Shown here: piece after piece, positions 44,446 through 56,200 of the stretch
Layout of the letters: each line of letters begins with the position of its first letter
Numbering within the stretch: position 1 is the first letter of the stretch
Source of the DNA: DATBLE01 sp963764565
GTDB taxonomy: Bacteria > Actinomycetota > Thermoleophilia > Gaiellales > Gaiellaceae
Direction of reading: 5' to 3'
DNA length: 64,000 nucleotides
NCBI GenBank assembly: GCA_963764565.1
Contig: CAVXTD010000008.1
Coordinates: 1 to 64,000 of the forward strand
The notes under the pieces: model-generated
What the model was told of the DNA's origin: nothing
Database searches by the model: none
The model's input: the letters and a program-made list of their open reading frames with translations, nothing else
Made by a program: the position numbers and the translations under genes

Positions 44446-45723
44446 CTATGCTCCAAGCCGGATCCATTTGCGGAACGTGCGCGTGGTGCCGTCGGCGGCC
44501 ACCACGGAGAAGTCGAGGGCGCACCACCCGGGCGTCACGCTGCGGGGAATCCTGGAGGGTCAGCCGGTGCGTGCCCGCCGCCACGTCGAAGCTCCCCCGG
44601 CCCAGGGTTCGTCCCTTCCGCAGAAGCCGCAGGCGTCACCGTGGCGGAATCGTTCGTCTTCAGGCGCGCGACGACGGCGCGCGTCGCCCGTCTTCCGGTC
44701 GCTGTGACCGTCAAAACCGCCGCGCTGAAGGCCTGCTCCTTCCGGAAGATCGCGATCACCTTCGGGTACTTGCCCGCCGTGAAGGTGCACGTCTCCTGGC
44801 TGAGACACGGCGGTCCCGTCCAGCGCTCGAAGACCGAGCCGTCGCTCTTTACCGCCCGCAGCCGCACCTGGGTCTGGTACTGCAAACCGTTGACGTCGCA
44901 TGCGCTGCCGCAGTCGATGTTCCACGGGCCCGCGTTCAGGTCGGCAGACTGCCCGCTCCCCTGGACTCGGCCCTGGCCGTTGCCCGCGCGCGCGACCTTG
45001 AGGTCGACTGCTTGGTTGAACGGAGGGGATCCATCGGGTTCGGCGCCGCCGAATCCGACGCTCACGAAGTTCCTGACGTTGGACATGTCGACGACACAGC
45101 GACCATTGCTGAGATCGCTCTCGTACGGGTCGCAGCCGAAGCCGAACTTGGTGGCCGCTCCGGCGGTCGCCGGCCGAGCAGTCACCGTCACCTGCGTGCC
45201 GGCGTTGAACAGGCCCATGACGCACCGATCATCGGAGCAGGTGCGCTGCACATTGCCTGCGCTGATCGTGCCCGACCCTGCTACGACCGCCTCGAGCCAC
45301 ACCGGCGAGAACTGCGCGACGACCCACTCCTCGGCGGCGGCGGTCTTGACCGTGCACGGCCCGGTCGACGTGCACTCGGGCCGGCTCCAGCCCCGGAACT
45401 GAGAAGCAACCGGCGGGTTGGGACGCGGGTCGACGCCGGGCTCCGGGGCCTGCACGGGCTTCGGGGTGGCTCTGAACGTGAGCTTTGGTTCCGGTCGGGA
45501 CCGACAGCCCGCACCCGCTGCCGGCGTACAGCTCGTTCGTGCAGGTATACGGGGCGCCGGCGCCCTCGACCGTGATGTCTCCGTATCCGCTCGGGACGAT
45601 GAACACCTGGGTCGTACCCGCGGCGGCGCCGAGGGGCGAGCTCCTGGCCGCCGGAGCCGAGCCCGAGACCGCGACCATGGCGAGGAGGAGCAGGGGAAAG
45701 ACGAAGACCTTGGGTCTCCGCAT
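44446..45723 (-). CDS. Secreted Cys-rich beta-sandwich protein of unknown function (frameshifted)
   Basis: ATG 45723 gives a signal peptide (PKVFVFPLLLLAMVAVSGSA), then SGYGDITVEGAGAPYTCTNE. A slip near 45490 moves the rest to another frame: PVASQFRGWSRPECTSTGPC, QRTCSDDRCVMGLFNAG, KFGFGCDPYESDLSNGRCVV, NIDCGSACDVNGLQYQT, and repeated FxRWTGPPCLSQETCTFTAG-type modules. Paired cysteines suggest disulfides outside the cell. Further slips near 44590 and 44540 lead to CALDFSVVAADGTTRTFRKW and TAG 44446. The AGGAGG of the next gene overlaps this stop, so this protein and the hydrolase are made together. Bacterial repeat domains of the CxxxG-wrapping kind (FERWxGxC) are similar. Role unknown. Confidence 0.65.
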
Positions 45724-45780
45724 GGCCGCAGCATCGTCCCGCGTCGGGTGCACCATCCCTCCCTCGCAGTTCGCCTGCCG

Positions 45781-45797
45781 TGAGCGATGATCGCTCA
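45781..45797. promoter_or_regulatory. Inverted repeat upstream of the secreted protein gene
   Basis: TGAGCGA-TGA-TCGCTCA is a perfect seven-base inverted repeat in the 116-base gap between the TIR-STAND-WD40 stop (45840) and the secreted-protein ATG (45723). It could be an operator or a weak terminator; there is no U-run. Confidence 0.35.
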
Positions 45798-45839
45798 TCT
45801 GTAAGGAAATCGCAACAATCGCAACGTCTCGGCTGCCGG

Positions 45840-48800
45840 CTACCGGAGGCCGGCGACGATCCGGCTGCGGGCGAGACGGACGAGCTGGTCGAGTGGAAGA
45901 CACGTATCGCAGCGGAACACGCGTGCGCGGTAGTCGGCCGCCAGCGTGAGCACGCGGCGGCCGTCCCGGTCGAAGGTCGCTTCGGCGACGGCGGCTGGAT
46001 GTTGAAAGAGCGCGAGTTCCTGACCCGTCTGCGCATCCCATGCACGCGCCGTGTCGTCGCCACCGGCGGTCACCACCCAGCGATCCCCGGGGCTGAAGGC
46101 CGCGCCGGCGAGCTCCGACTCGTGGCCTCGGAACACGAGCGAGCTCGCCGTCCGTTTGCAGGTCCCAGATCTTCGCCGTCTGGTCGAGGCCGGCCGTGAG
46201 TAGCCGGCTGCCGTCGTCGCTGAACGTTGCGGCGACGACCGCGAGGGCGTGGCGGAATTGCTTCAGCTCCCGCCCGGTCGCCACGTCCCAGATCCTGGCC
46301 CTGCCGTCGTCGAGCCCGGCGGTGACCACCTGCGAGCCGTCAGGGCTGAGCGAGGCCGACCTCAGTTCGGTCGCGGTCGAGAAGGCGGCCAGCGAGCGGC
46401 TCGAAGGGACGTCCCACACGGAGACGGCGCCGTCCTCCGTCCAGACGACGAGACGGCGGCCGTTCGCGTCGAAGTTCGCTCCCTGCCCGCGACCGCCGAG
46501 GTGCCAAGTGGCCACCGGCTCCGCGCGCGTGCGGTCCCAGAGGGTGACCGCGGTCACCGGCTGCTTCTTGGTGTCGTCCACGCTGACGGAGACGACGTGC
46601 GCGGCGTCGGGACTCGGGACGGCGACCACAGGATCACCCTTCAGCTCGCCTCGAACCAACGAGCCCGCCGGTGGCCACGTCGCCAGATCCGAACGCCGGC
46701 TCGCGTCCGCCGTGACGACGTTCGTCGGCCGTCGGGGCTGAACAGGGCGCTGACGACACGGGCGCCGTGCACGGCGAGCGTCGAGACCACTTCGCCGGTC
46801 CCGGCGTCCACGACACGCGGGTCGCCGAGCGGAGGGGTGGCCACGAGTCGCCTGCCGTCCGGGCTGAGGGCGGCGTGAGCGACCGGGAACCTGCTGCTTC
46901 CGACCGTGACCAGAGGCTCCTCCTCGGCCGCGTCCCAGACGCGTGCGGTGTGGTCGAAGCTCGACGTGACGACCCGCGTTCCGTCGGGGCTGAACTCCGC
47001 GCTTCCCACGTAGCTGCCGTGGCCTCGGAGCACGGCAAGCTCCTTGCCCGTCCGGGCGTCCCAGATCCGGGCTGTCTGGTCGGCGCTCGCGGTGACGACG
47101 CGCGCACCGTCGGCGCTGAAGGCCGCCGTGCGGACAGCGTCGCCGTGTGCAAGCGGGACCGTGAGCTCCTCGCCCGTCCGCGGGTTCCACAAACGAGCGG
47201 TGCCGTCGAGGCTCGCCGTGACGACGCGCGTGCCGTCGGGGCTGAGCTCGGCGTCGACGACCTCGCGCCGGTGCCCACGGAGCACGACCGTCCTTCGCTC
47301 CGCGCGTGAACGGGCGCCAGACGCGCGCCGTGCCGTCGTCGCTCGCGGTCACGATCGACCCGTCCGGGCCGAAGCGCACCGATTCGACCGCAGCGCCGTG
47401 CCGGAGCCGGGCGAGCGGCTTGCCGGTGGACGTGCTCCAGACGACCGCGAACCCGTCGTGTCCGGCGGTCGCCACCATCGAGCCGTCACGGCTGAAGACC
47501 GCGCGCCGGATCTCCGGCCCGCCGACGTGGCCGAGCATCGCCTCTCGCTTCCAAGTGGTCGCGTCCCAGATGCGCGCGGTCCCGTCGGAGCCGGCGGTGA
47601 CGACGAAGCGGCCGTCGGAGCTGAAGCCGGCATCGAGCACCTTCGAGCCCGGCTCGTGTCGAAGAAGCGCCAGAGGGGCTCCGGTCTCGGCGTTCCACAC
47701 GCGGGCGGAGCCGTCGTCTTGCGCCGTCGACCACACGTCGCCCGTCGGGACTGAAGACGGCGGTCTCCAGCTGAACCCCGCGTACGCGCATCACCGCCTC
47801 GGATGTTGCCGGTGGTCGCATCCCACACGCGCGCCGTGCCGTCCCAGCCGGCGGTGACGACGCGCCGGCCGCTCGCGTCGAAGTCGCCGACACGACCTCG
47901 GCCGTATGCCCTTTGAGCAGTGCGCGCACCCGCGACGCGCGAACTGCATCCCGCAGCGCCGCCTCGGCCTCCCGGCGGTCCGTCGGCGTGGCGGAGTGGT
48001 CTGCCCTGAGTGCGTCGACGGCCTGGAGGGCGAGCCGCAGGCTCTGGTGCGGATCGACGGAGAGGGCTGCAAGCGCACTCGCCGCCCGCTCCCGCGAGAG
48101 CGCGACGTTGGCCCGGTGGATGGCGTCGTTGCGCGCCCGCAGGAAGACGCCGCGAGCACGATCGCCGCGATCAGCAGGCCGGCGAGGCCGGCGATCGCGC
48201 CGCGGCGGAGACGGCGGCGGCGGCGCAGCTTGGCGGCGCTCACGGCGACGAGCTCTGGCAGGCCGCGCGGGATACCAAGCTCTCGCGCGTCGGGGCTCGC
48301 GAGCCAGCCCTGGGCCTCCCGCAGCTCGACCTCGTCGAGGAAGGCGGCGGTGCGGTCGTGCTCCTCCCAGGTTGCAACGTGACCCTCGAGCCGCCGGCGA
48401 GCCTGCTCGGCGTCGCGTCGCTCGGCCAGCCATCCGCGCATCGTCGGCCACCCGGCGATCAGCGCCTCGTGGGCGAGGTCGACCAGCTCACCCTCCCGCG
48501 AGCCGCCCGCGCCGGGCGCGGGCGAGCCGGTGAGCGTGACGAGACGCGAGCGGGCGAGACTGTCGAGCACGCCCTCGAGCGCGCGGTCGTCGTCGCCTTC
48601 GCTGCGCAGATCCTCGAACCTGAGCTGGCGGCGCGTGTCCGGGCGGCCTTGCCCGAACTGAACCAGCCTGAGCAGCACGCGCTTGGCGATCGACACCTGG
48701 TCGGGCGAGAGCGCCGCAAGCGCCGCATCGGCCGTTTCGGCGACGGCGGCGGACAGGCCGCCTCGGCCCTCGCCGATGTGCTCGTAGGCGGCGAGCGAGA

Positions 48801-49995
48801 TCCGGTGCAGGTGCATCGACCCCCACAGGCGTACGAGCGCCTCCTGGAGGAGCGGCAGCGCGCCGGGCTCGTTGCCGGCGTCCGCCACCAGTCGCTCGAG
48901 CAGGTCCGGCTCGATCGTGACGTGGCAGGACTTCGCCGGCTCCACGATCGCCTCGGCGAGAGCGTCGCCGGTGAGTGGGGGCACGTCGACCTTGCCTCCC
49001 TCGACGAGCGGCCAGAGCGCGCTCTCCATCAGCTCGCCGTAGAAGTCGGCCCGGATCGCGAGCACGATCGAGGCGTCGTCGAGCTCGTGAATCGCCTCGA
49101 GCGCAGCGATGAACCGCTCGCGATCGTCTGCGTTCGCCTGCGCAAACAGCTCCTCGAGCTGGTCGACCACGAGCAGCAGCCGGGCCGCCTCTTGCTGCGA
49201 GGCGATCGCCCGGCGGGCGGCGCTCGCGAAGGCCTCGGGCGAAGCGTTGCCGTCGAGATCGGCACCGAGCGCCTCGCCGAGCGAGCGCAGCGGCGATCCC
49301 CCGGGCCGCAGCGTGCGCACGGCCCAACGGACGGGCTGCGTGCGCTCGAGGTCGGCAAGCACGCCCGCCGCGATCAGCGACGACTTGCCGCACCCGGAGG
49401 GACCGACGAGGCACAGCAACCGCTGCGACGCGAGCCGGTCCTCGATCTCGCCGACCTCCTTCTCCCGCCCGAAGAACCGAGCGGCATCGGCTCGCCCGAA
49501 CGCGACCATGCCCGGGTACGGGCAGGGCGGAATCGTGTCGACAACCTCCTCGAGGCGCTGCACGAGGCGGACGACGTCGCCGTCCCAGCGCTCGTCCCCG
49601 AGCTCGATCGCGTGCCGCTCCGCGAGGGCGGCGAGCAGCTCCGGGAGCTCGCCTGCGTGCGGCATCGATGCGTTCTCGAGCAGCACCGGGATCACGACCC
49701 GCTCCAACCGGAAGGCGGTCGCCAGCTCGATCCGGACGAAGTCGCCGGGGTTGTCGAGGCGGCGCCGCCCGTCGGCGTCGGTCACGGTCAGCCAGTCGCG
49801 CCCGATCAGCGCGAGCACGGCTTCGGTGGACTCGATCGTCGCCTCGATCACCTGTGGAAACGGCTCCCCGGGTCTGAGCGAGTCCACGTCCATGAAGACG
49901 TATCCGTCGCCGAACTCCGAGTCGAGGCGTGCTTTCAGGCGTGCTGCGTACGGTGCTGTGTCGCTACGCCGGTAGCTGATGAAGACACCGGCCAC
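45840..49995 (-). CDS. TIR-STAND NTPase-WD40 protein (frameshifted in the WD40 part)
   Basis: GTG 49995 starts AGVFISYRRSDTAPYAARLK, a TIR domain with the SYRRSD box-1 and DFVRIELATAFRLERVVIPV, keeping the Glu expected at the NADase position. At residues 175-600 lies a STAND NTPase of the nSTAND1 type: FFGREKEVGEIEDRLASQRL, Walker A VGPSGCGKSS, Walker B LLLVVDQLEELFAQA, and the GALPLLQEALVRLW/DLAHEALIAGWP winged-helix region. A membrane-like helix (AIAGLAGLLIAAIVLAAS) precedes about 13 WD40 blades (for example GTRVVTASLDGTARLWNPRT). The end is VFRCDTCLPLDQLVRLARSR. Such proteins are thought to sense invaders, oligomerise on NTP binding and activate TIR NAD cleavage. Breaks: near 48150, 47890, 47750, 47300, 46700 and 46150. 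Confidence 0.86.
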
Positions 49996-50073
49996 GCGTG
50001 ATCACCTTCCGCCCGTGTCCACAGCGGGGAAGCGTACGCTCTCGCTTGCGATGACTGCCAGAGGCGGCCGCCT

Positions 50074-52126
50074 GTGAGCTCGCAGGACGAGCGGATGCTG
50101 CCGCGCGCGTTCGTCGCGATGCCGTTCGGGAAGCGCAAGGTGCCCTCACCCACTCAGAAGAGGCCGTACCTTCACGGTCGACTTCAACGAGCTGTACGAG
50201 CGCCTGATCGCACCGGCGCTGCGCGAGGCGGGCTGTGACCCGTTTCGCGCGGACGAGGAGCCGGGCGCCGGCGACATCCGGACGGATATGTACTTCGAGC
50301 TGGTCACGGCCGACCTCGTGGTCGCGGACATCTCGATCCTGAACCCGAACGTCTTCTACGAGCTCGGCATCCGCCACGGGGTCGCCGAGCGCGGCGTGTT
50401 CATGATCACCGCGGGCTGGATCACCCGCCCGTTCGACGTCGCGCCCGATCGCACGTTCAGCTACGACGGATCGCTCTTCCTTGCCGCCGGCAAACGTGGC
50501 GACTCGTGGGCGGAGCGGGTCGCCGCCGAGGCGAAGCGCCTCGGGGTGGTGTTCCGGCAAGCGCTGGCCGCCGACGGACAGACGTTCGGCAGCCCTGTCT
50601 ACCAGACGCTGAGGGGGCTTCGGCCCGCGGACTGGAGCGGGATCGAGACGGCGACCGCGAAGTACTTCCAGGGCGTCCTGGACGACTGGCAGGCACGGGT
50701 GCGCATCGCACGCCGAAACGGGCATGCCGGCGACGTCCTGACGCTCGCGCGTGACGCGCCGACGCGGTTCCACCGGGGAAAGCTCCTGACCGAGGCGGCG
50801 CGCGCGCTGGTCGAGCTCCAGCGGTTCGACGTCGCGGAGAGCGTCCTCGGTGACCTGCTCGACTTCGATCCCGGCAATCTCGACGCGATGCGCATCCTCG
50901 CCCTCGTCCTCGGTCGGCTCGGCCGGGCGGCCGAGGCCGAGCAGCGGATTGCGACCGTGCTCGAGGGACGGCCCGACGATCCGGAGTCTCACGGCGCGCT
51001 CGGCCGCATCTACAAGGACGCTTGGCGCGCGCTCTGGAGTGGTGTCGGCGACCCTGACCAGCGGCAGACGATCGCCCGCGGGTCGGCGGCACAGGCACGA
51101 CTGGCGATCCGCAGCTACCGCCGCGCGCACCGGCGAGACCTCGAGTCGTACTACAACGGGATCAACGTTGTCGGGCTGACGCAACTCCTCGAGCACGTCG
51201 GAGCGGCCGCCGACCCGGACGGGCCCGCCACGGAGAACAGCGATGACCTGGTCGCATGCGTCCGCGTGGCAGCGGTAGAAGCCCGGCGGCGTTCGTACGA
51301 CACGGGTGCGGAGGACGCGGTCGTCTGGCCCGCGTCGACGCTCGGAGAGCTCGAGCTGCTTGCCGGCAACTCGGATCGTGCGGTCGAGCTGTACCTGGAA
51401 GCACTGGCCGCGCCCGGCGCAACCCTGTTTCAGCTCGAGTCGATGCTCTCCCAGCTGAGCCTGTACGAGGAGCTCGGCTTTCGGGTCGACGCGGTAGCGA
51501 AGGTTCGGGCTGCGCTCGAACCGATCCGGGACCGAGTCGCGCCGCCCGCGAAGCGCTACGACAACGTGGTGGTGTGCAGCGGCCACATGATCGACGCGCC
51601 GGACCGCCCGGAGGCGCGGTTTCCGCAGGAGAAGGAGGATGCGGTTCGGGAGCGCCTGCGGCACGAGCTCGAGGCCGCGTCGGCGGCACCCGGAACGCTC
51701 GCGATCGGCGGCGGGGCCCGCGGCGCCGACCTGCTGTTCGCCGAGCTCGCGCTCGAACTGGGTGCGGATGTGCGAATCCTGCTGGCCCTCCCGGAGCCCG
51801 AGTTCCTCGCGAGGTCGGTCAGGCTTCGCGGCGATGCCGGCCGGTGGGAGGAGCGGTTCCACCAGGTGCTCGCACGCGCCGAGGTCGCGGTTCAGTCCGA
51901 CCGGCTCGGCGACCCTCCCGCCGGGCTTGACGTCTTCGCGCGCACCAATCTCTGGATCCTCGATACGGCTCGGGTGGAGGCGCCCAACGGCAGGATCTCG
52001 ACGATCATGGTCTGGGACGAGCAACCGACGGGCGACGGACCCGGCGGAACCTCCGACTTCGCCCGGAGAGCCGAGCAGATGAGCAGTCGCTTTGCGATCG
52101 TCAACCCGACGAAGATGGAGGTCTGA
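50074..52126 (+). CDS. Deoxyribosyltransferase-like / TRAFs-binding TPR / SLOG-like signalling protein (one frameshift)
   Basis: GTG 50074 gives SSQDERMLPRAFVAMPFGKR; after a slip near 50160 it continues NELYERLIAPALREAGCDPF and DIRTDMYFELVTADLVVADI, SILNPNVFYELGIRHGVAER. The AMPFG and NPNVxYELGIRH motifs are those of nucleoside 2-deoxyribosyltransferase-like, TIR-related Rossmann domains. Residues 200-480 are helical repeats with YYNGINVVGLTQLLEHVG, the signature of the MAP3K TRAFs-binding (DUF4071) domain. The C-terminus has LAIGGGARGADLLFAELALE and WEERFHQVLARAEVAV, a SLOG/LOG-like nucleotide-binding fold. Such proteins occur in nucleotide-signal conflict systems. The stop is two bases before the patatin ATG. 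First gene of a coupled operon; divergent from the TIR-STAND gene over 78 bases. Confidence 0.75.
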
Positions 52127-52128
52127 CG

Positions 52129-53247
52129 ATGACGGTGGCCGACAAGCTCGCGAAGACCGGCCCGCGCAAGCTCCTGGCGCTCGACGGCGGCGGCATTCGC
52201 GGGCTGATCACGATCGAGGTGCTGGCCGAGATCGAGCGGCTTCTGCGCGAAGACTCCGGCGGCGGCAAGGAGTTCGTCCTCGCCGACTACTTCGACTACA
52301 TCGCCGGCACGAGCACCGGCGCGGTGATCGCAACGTGCCTCTCGGTCGGGATGTCCGTCGAGCGGATCCGCGACTTCTACGTCGAGAACGCCACCGACAT
52401 GTTCGACAAGGCAAGGGTGTTGGAGCGCTTCCGTTACAAGTATCAGGACGACAACCTCGCCCGGCGTCTGCGGAAAGAGCTCGGCGAGGACACGACGCTC
52501 GGCAGCGACCGTCTCCGAACGCTGCTGCTGATCGTCATGCGCAACGCGACGACCGACTCGCCCTGGCCGCTCTCGAACAACCCGGCGGCGCGGTACAACC
52601 TGCCCGACCGCAAGTTCCGGAATCTCGATCTCCCGCTCTGGCAGCTCGTGCGCGCGAGCACGGCGGCGCCCACGTTCTTCCCGCCCGAGGTGATCGACAT
52701 CGGCGGCGGGCAGTCGTTCGTCTTCGTCGACGGCGGCGTGACGATGTACAACAACCCGGCGTTCCAGCTCTTCCTGATGGCGACGGTGGAGCCGTACGGC
52801 CTCGGCTGGTCGACCGGCGAGGAACAGATGCTGCTGGTCTCGATCGGTACGGGAACGAACCCGCACGCCAACGAGAACCTCCGGCCGGACGAGATGAACC
52901 TGCTCTACAACGCCGGCTCGATTCCCTCCGCCCTGATGGGCGCCGCGCTGAACGAGCAGGACCTGCTCTGCCGGGTCTTCGGCCGCCGCCTGGAAGGCGA
53001 CCTGCTCGACCGCGAGGTCGGCGACCTCGCAACGGCGCGAGGGCCCGTCGAGCCGAAGCTCTTCACATATGCCCGCTACAACGGCGAGCTGTCGAAGGAG
53101 GGCCTGACCCTCCTAGGCGTGCCGGACGTCAACCCTGCCGACGTGCAGCGGCTCGACTCGATCGAGCACGTGGCCGAGCTCCAGCAGGTCGGCCGCGCGG
53201 TCGCCTCGAAGGTGAAACGCGAGCACTTCACCGGCTTTGTCGTCTAG
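52129..53247 (+). CDS. Patatin-like phospholipase (CapV-type candidate effector)
   Basis: The intact 372-residue product has all patatin landmarks: oxyanion loop LALDGGGIRGLITIEVLAEI, nucleophile elbow GTSTG (Ser62), and catalytic Asp201 in VFVDGGVTMYNNPA. It is soluble with no signal peptide. Patatins hydrolyse membrane phospholipids; in CBASS (CapV) and related systems they are switched on by a nucleotide signal and kill the infected cell. No CD-NTase cyclase is encoded nearby, so the activator here is unknown; the TIR and deoxyribosyltransferase-like neighbours are candidates. It begins two bases after the previous stop and its TAG overlaps the next GTG (TAGTG), indicating strict co-expression. 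Confidence 0.92.
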   Translation: MTVADKLAKTGPRKLLALDGGGIRGLITIEVLAEIERLLREDSGGGKEFVLADYFDYIAGTSTGAVIATCLSVGMSVERIRDFYVENATDMFDKARVLERFRYKYQDDNLARRLRKELGEDTTLGSDRLRTLLLIVMRNATTDSPWPLSNNPAARYNLPDRKFRNLDLPLWQLVRASTAAPTFFPPEVIDIGGGQSFVFVDGGVTMYNNPAFQLFLMATVEPYGLGWSTGEEQMLLVSIGTGTNPHANENLRPDEMNLLYNAGSIPSALMGAALNEQDLLCRVFGRRLEGDLLDREVGDLATARGPVEPKLFTYARYNGELSKEGLTLLGVPDVNPADVQRLDSIEHVAELQQVGRAVASKVKREHFTGFVV

Positions 53248-56200
53248 TGCGTAGAGGCCCCGGACGCAACCCCGACGGTGCCGGCGCAGGCGGGCTTCCC
53301 ACGGCGGGGGCCGAAGCCGGCGCCGCGAGGGCCGATGCGTTCATCTCGTACTCGCGCCGCGACACCAGGGAGTTCGTCCAGGGCCAGCTGGTGACGGCAC
53401 TCGAGGCGCGGGGAAAGAACGTCTGGCTCGACCTCGACGACATCGAGCCGGGCGCCGACTGGCAGGAGCGCATCGACACCGGCATCCGGGCGGCGCGCGC
53501 GTTCGTCTTCGTGATCAGCCCGGAGTCGCTCGAGTCCGAGTACTGCCGGCGCGAGCTCGGCGTGGCGATCGAGCTCGGCAAGCCGCTGGTTCCGATCATG
53601 CGCGTCGACGTGCCGGACGAGCGAGTGCCGGACGCGCTCGCGAAGATCCAGCGGATCCAGCTCAGGGAGACCGACCCTGTCGACGCGGGCATCGAACAGG
53701 TGGTCGAGGCGGTCAACGCCGATCTCTGGTGGCGCGACAAGCACAACGAGCTGACGATCCAGGCCCACGACTGGGTTGCAAGCAACAGGGACAAGAGCAC
53801 GCTGCTGCGCGGCGGCAAGCTCAAGGAGGCCGAGGAGAGATGGCTCAACGACCCCGAGCCGCACGAGGAGTCGCCCACGGACCTCCAGCGGGACTTCATC
53901 GCGGCGAGCCGCCGGGCCGCAAACCGCAGGCAGCGAATCGTCCTCGGCGCCGTCGGGTTCGCGCTCGCGGTCTCGCTCGCGCTCACCGCCTATTCGCTGG
54001 TCACGCGCAGCCAGGCGATCGACCGCGAGCACACTGCCCGCTCCCGCGAGATCGCCGCCCTGGCCAATCAGCAGCTCCCGCTCGACCCCGAGCTGAGCGT
54101 GCTGCTGGCGGCCCGGGCCGCAGAGGCGAAGCCGACCGCGGAGGCCGAAGATGCGTTGCGTCAGGCGATCCTGAGCTCGCATTCACGGGCGACCTTCGGC
54201 GGGCTGCCGGCGCCACTCTTTGCCGCCGATCTGGCGCCGCAGGGCGATCGGGCCGCGACCGCGGCGGTAGCAGGAACTGCACGTCTCTGGAACGTGCGGA
54301 CGGGCAAGCTCGTCGCCGAACTGCGCGGGCACGGGGGAACGGTCAACGCGGTGAAGTTCGACCGTCGGGGTGAGCGGCTGCTGACCGCGGGCTCCGACGG
54401 CACCGTTCGCATCTGGGATGCCCGCACCGGGAGCGCGCGTGCCGTTCTTCGTGGCGCAACGGCGGCGCTCTACGGCGCCTCGTTCAGCGACGACGGCACG
54501 CGGGTGCTCGCCGTGAGCGCTTCGGGCGTCGTCTGGGTCTGGAACCTCGCCGGCGGGACCGCGTCCGCGCTTCGGGGAAACGCGTCCGTGTTCAACGCAG
54601 CGTTCGATCACAGCGGCACTCGCGTGGTCACCGCCGGCCCCGACGGAGCCACCCTATGGGACGCGCACACGGGTGCCCGGCTGCTCACCCTGCGCGGCCA
54701 CCGGGGCGGGGTGAACCGTGCCCTCTTCAGTCCGGACGACACCCGGGTGGTCACGGCCGGAGACGACGGCACGGCTCGCGTCTGGTCGGCGGTCACCGGC
54801 GCGAGCCTGGCGGTGCTCCGCGGCGCCGGGGCGAGCGTGAACTACGCAGCGTTCGACCCGGAGGGGGTGCGCGTGGTCGCGGCCTCGAGCGACCAGACCG
54901 CACGCATCTGGGACGCCCAAAGCGGTCGCCTGCTCGTCACCCTGAGGGGTCACCCGGATCCCGTGACCAGGGCGGTGTTCAGCCCCGACGGCGCATACGT
55001 CGTTACGACCGGCGAGGATCCCGTCGCGAGGGTGTGGGACGCGCGCACGGGTCGTCTACTGAGCGAGCTGCGCGGACACACCAACGGCGTAGGAGTCCCG
55101 ATCTTCAGCTCGGACGGTCGCCTTCTGCTCACTTCGAGCGACGATGGGACCGCACGGGTCTGGGCTCTCGACAGCGGGCACCCGGTCCGGCTCGGATCCC
55201 ACGGTCGCGAGGTGAGCGTGGTCGGCTTTGCCCCTGACGACCAGTCTGGCGTTGAGCAGAGGCGCCGATTGGACCGCGCGCCTCTGGGACACGATCGCGC
55301 GAAGCCGCCTCCGCACGATCGGCGACCCCAAGCACCTGCTTGTCTTGGACGCGGCGCTCAGCCCGGACGGCGAGCGCGTCCTGACCGGGACGATCGGGGA
55401 TACGGGAGTCGCCGCGACGATCTGGGCCGTCGCCGCCGGCGGTCCCCCGGTCAGCCTCCGGGACCCGGCGAGCGGCAAGGCGTTGTCCGTTGCCTTCAGC
55501 CCGGACGGCCGGCTTGCGGCCGGAGGCGGAACGGATCACGTGGTGCGGATCTGGGACGCGACGACCGGCGCGCTGCTGCACGAGCTGCGCGGGCACCAAC
55601 GGGAGGTCGATCGGGTTGTCTTCAGCCCGGACGGGACCCGGCTCGCGTCCGTCGCCCGGTTCGACTCGACCAAGATCTGGGACGTCGAGAGCGGCCGTCT
55701 GCTGACGACCCTTCCAGGACCGCCCGGCATCCTACGGGCCGACGCCACGTTCAGCCCCGACGGGCGCCTGATCGTGACCACCGCCCCCCCGGCCACGATC
55801 GCCGGCCCGGCAGCTGTTCGCGATGCGGCCACCGGGAAGCCGCTCTTCACGTTGGGCGACCTCACCGCGGAGATCGTCAGCGTCGCCTTCAGCCCCGACG
55901 GGCGGTTCCTGCTCACGGCGAGCCGCGGAGATCCGACGCGCGTCTGGGAGATCGCAAGCGGGCGCGCCGTGCTGGAGCTCCGAGGCCATTCCGGCGAGAC
56001 AAACGTCGCTGCCTTCAGCCCCGACGGGCGCTGGATCGTGACGGGCGGCCGCGACGGCCTCGCGCTGGTGTGGGAGGCGGCAACGGGACGGCTGATGGCG
56101 CGGTTCGAGGATCGCCACGGCTGGGTGACGAGCGTCGCGTTCGGGAGCGACCCCCGAGATCTGATCACCGGAAGCCGGGACGGCACGGTCTTCCTGCACA

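Noticed and set aside
42905..45723. Prophage remnant
   Set aside because: Only a lysin-like protein is present; no capsid, tail, terminase or holin genes are visible.
52092..53246. Upstream extension of the TIR-WD40 frame through the patatin gene
   Set aside because: That frame is a shadow of patatin on the same strand; TIR likeness begins only after 53330, and the GTG at 53247 overlaps the patatin stop.
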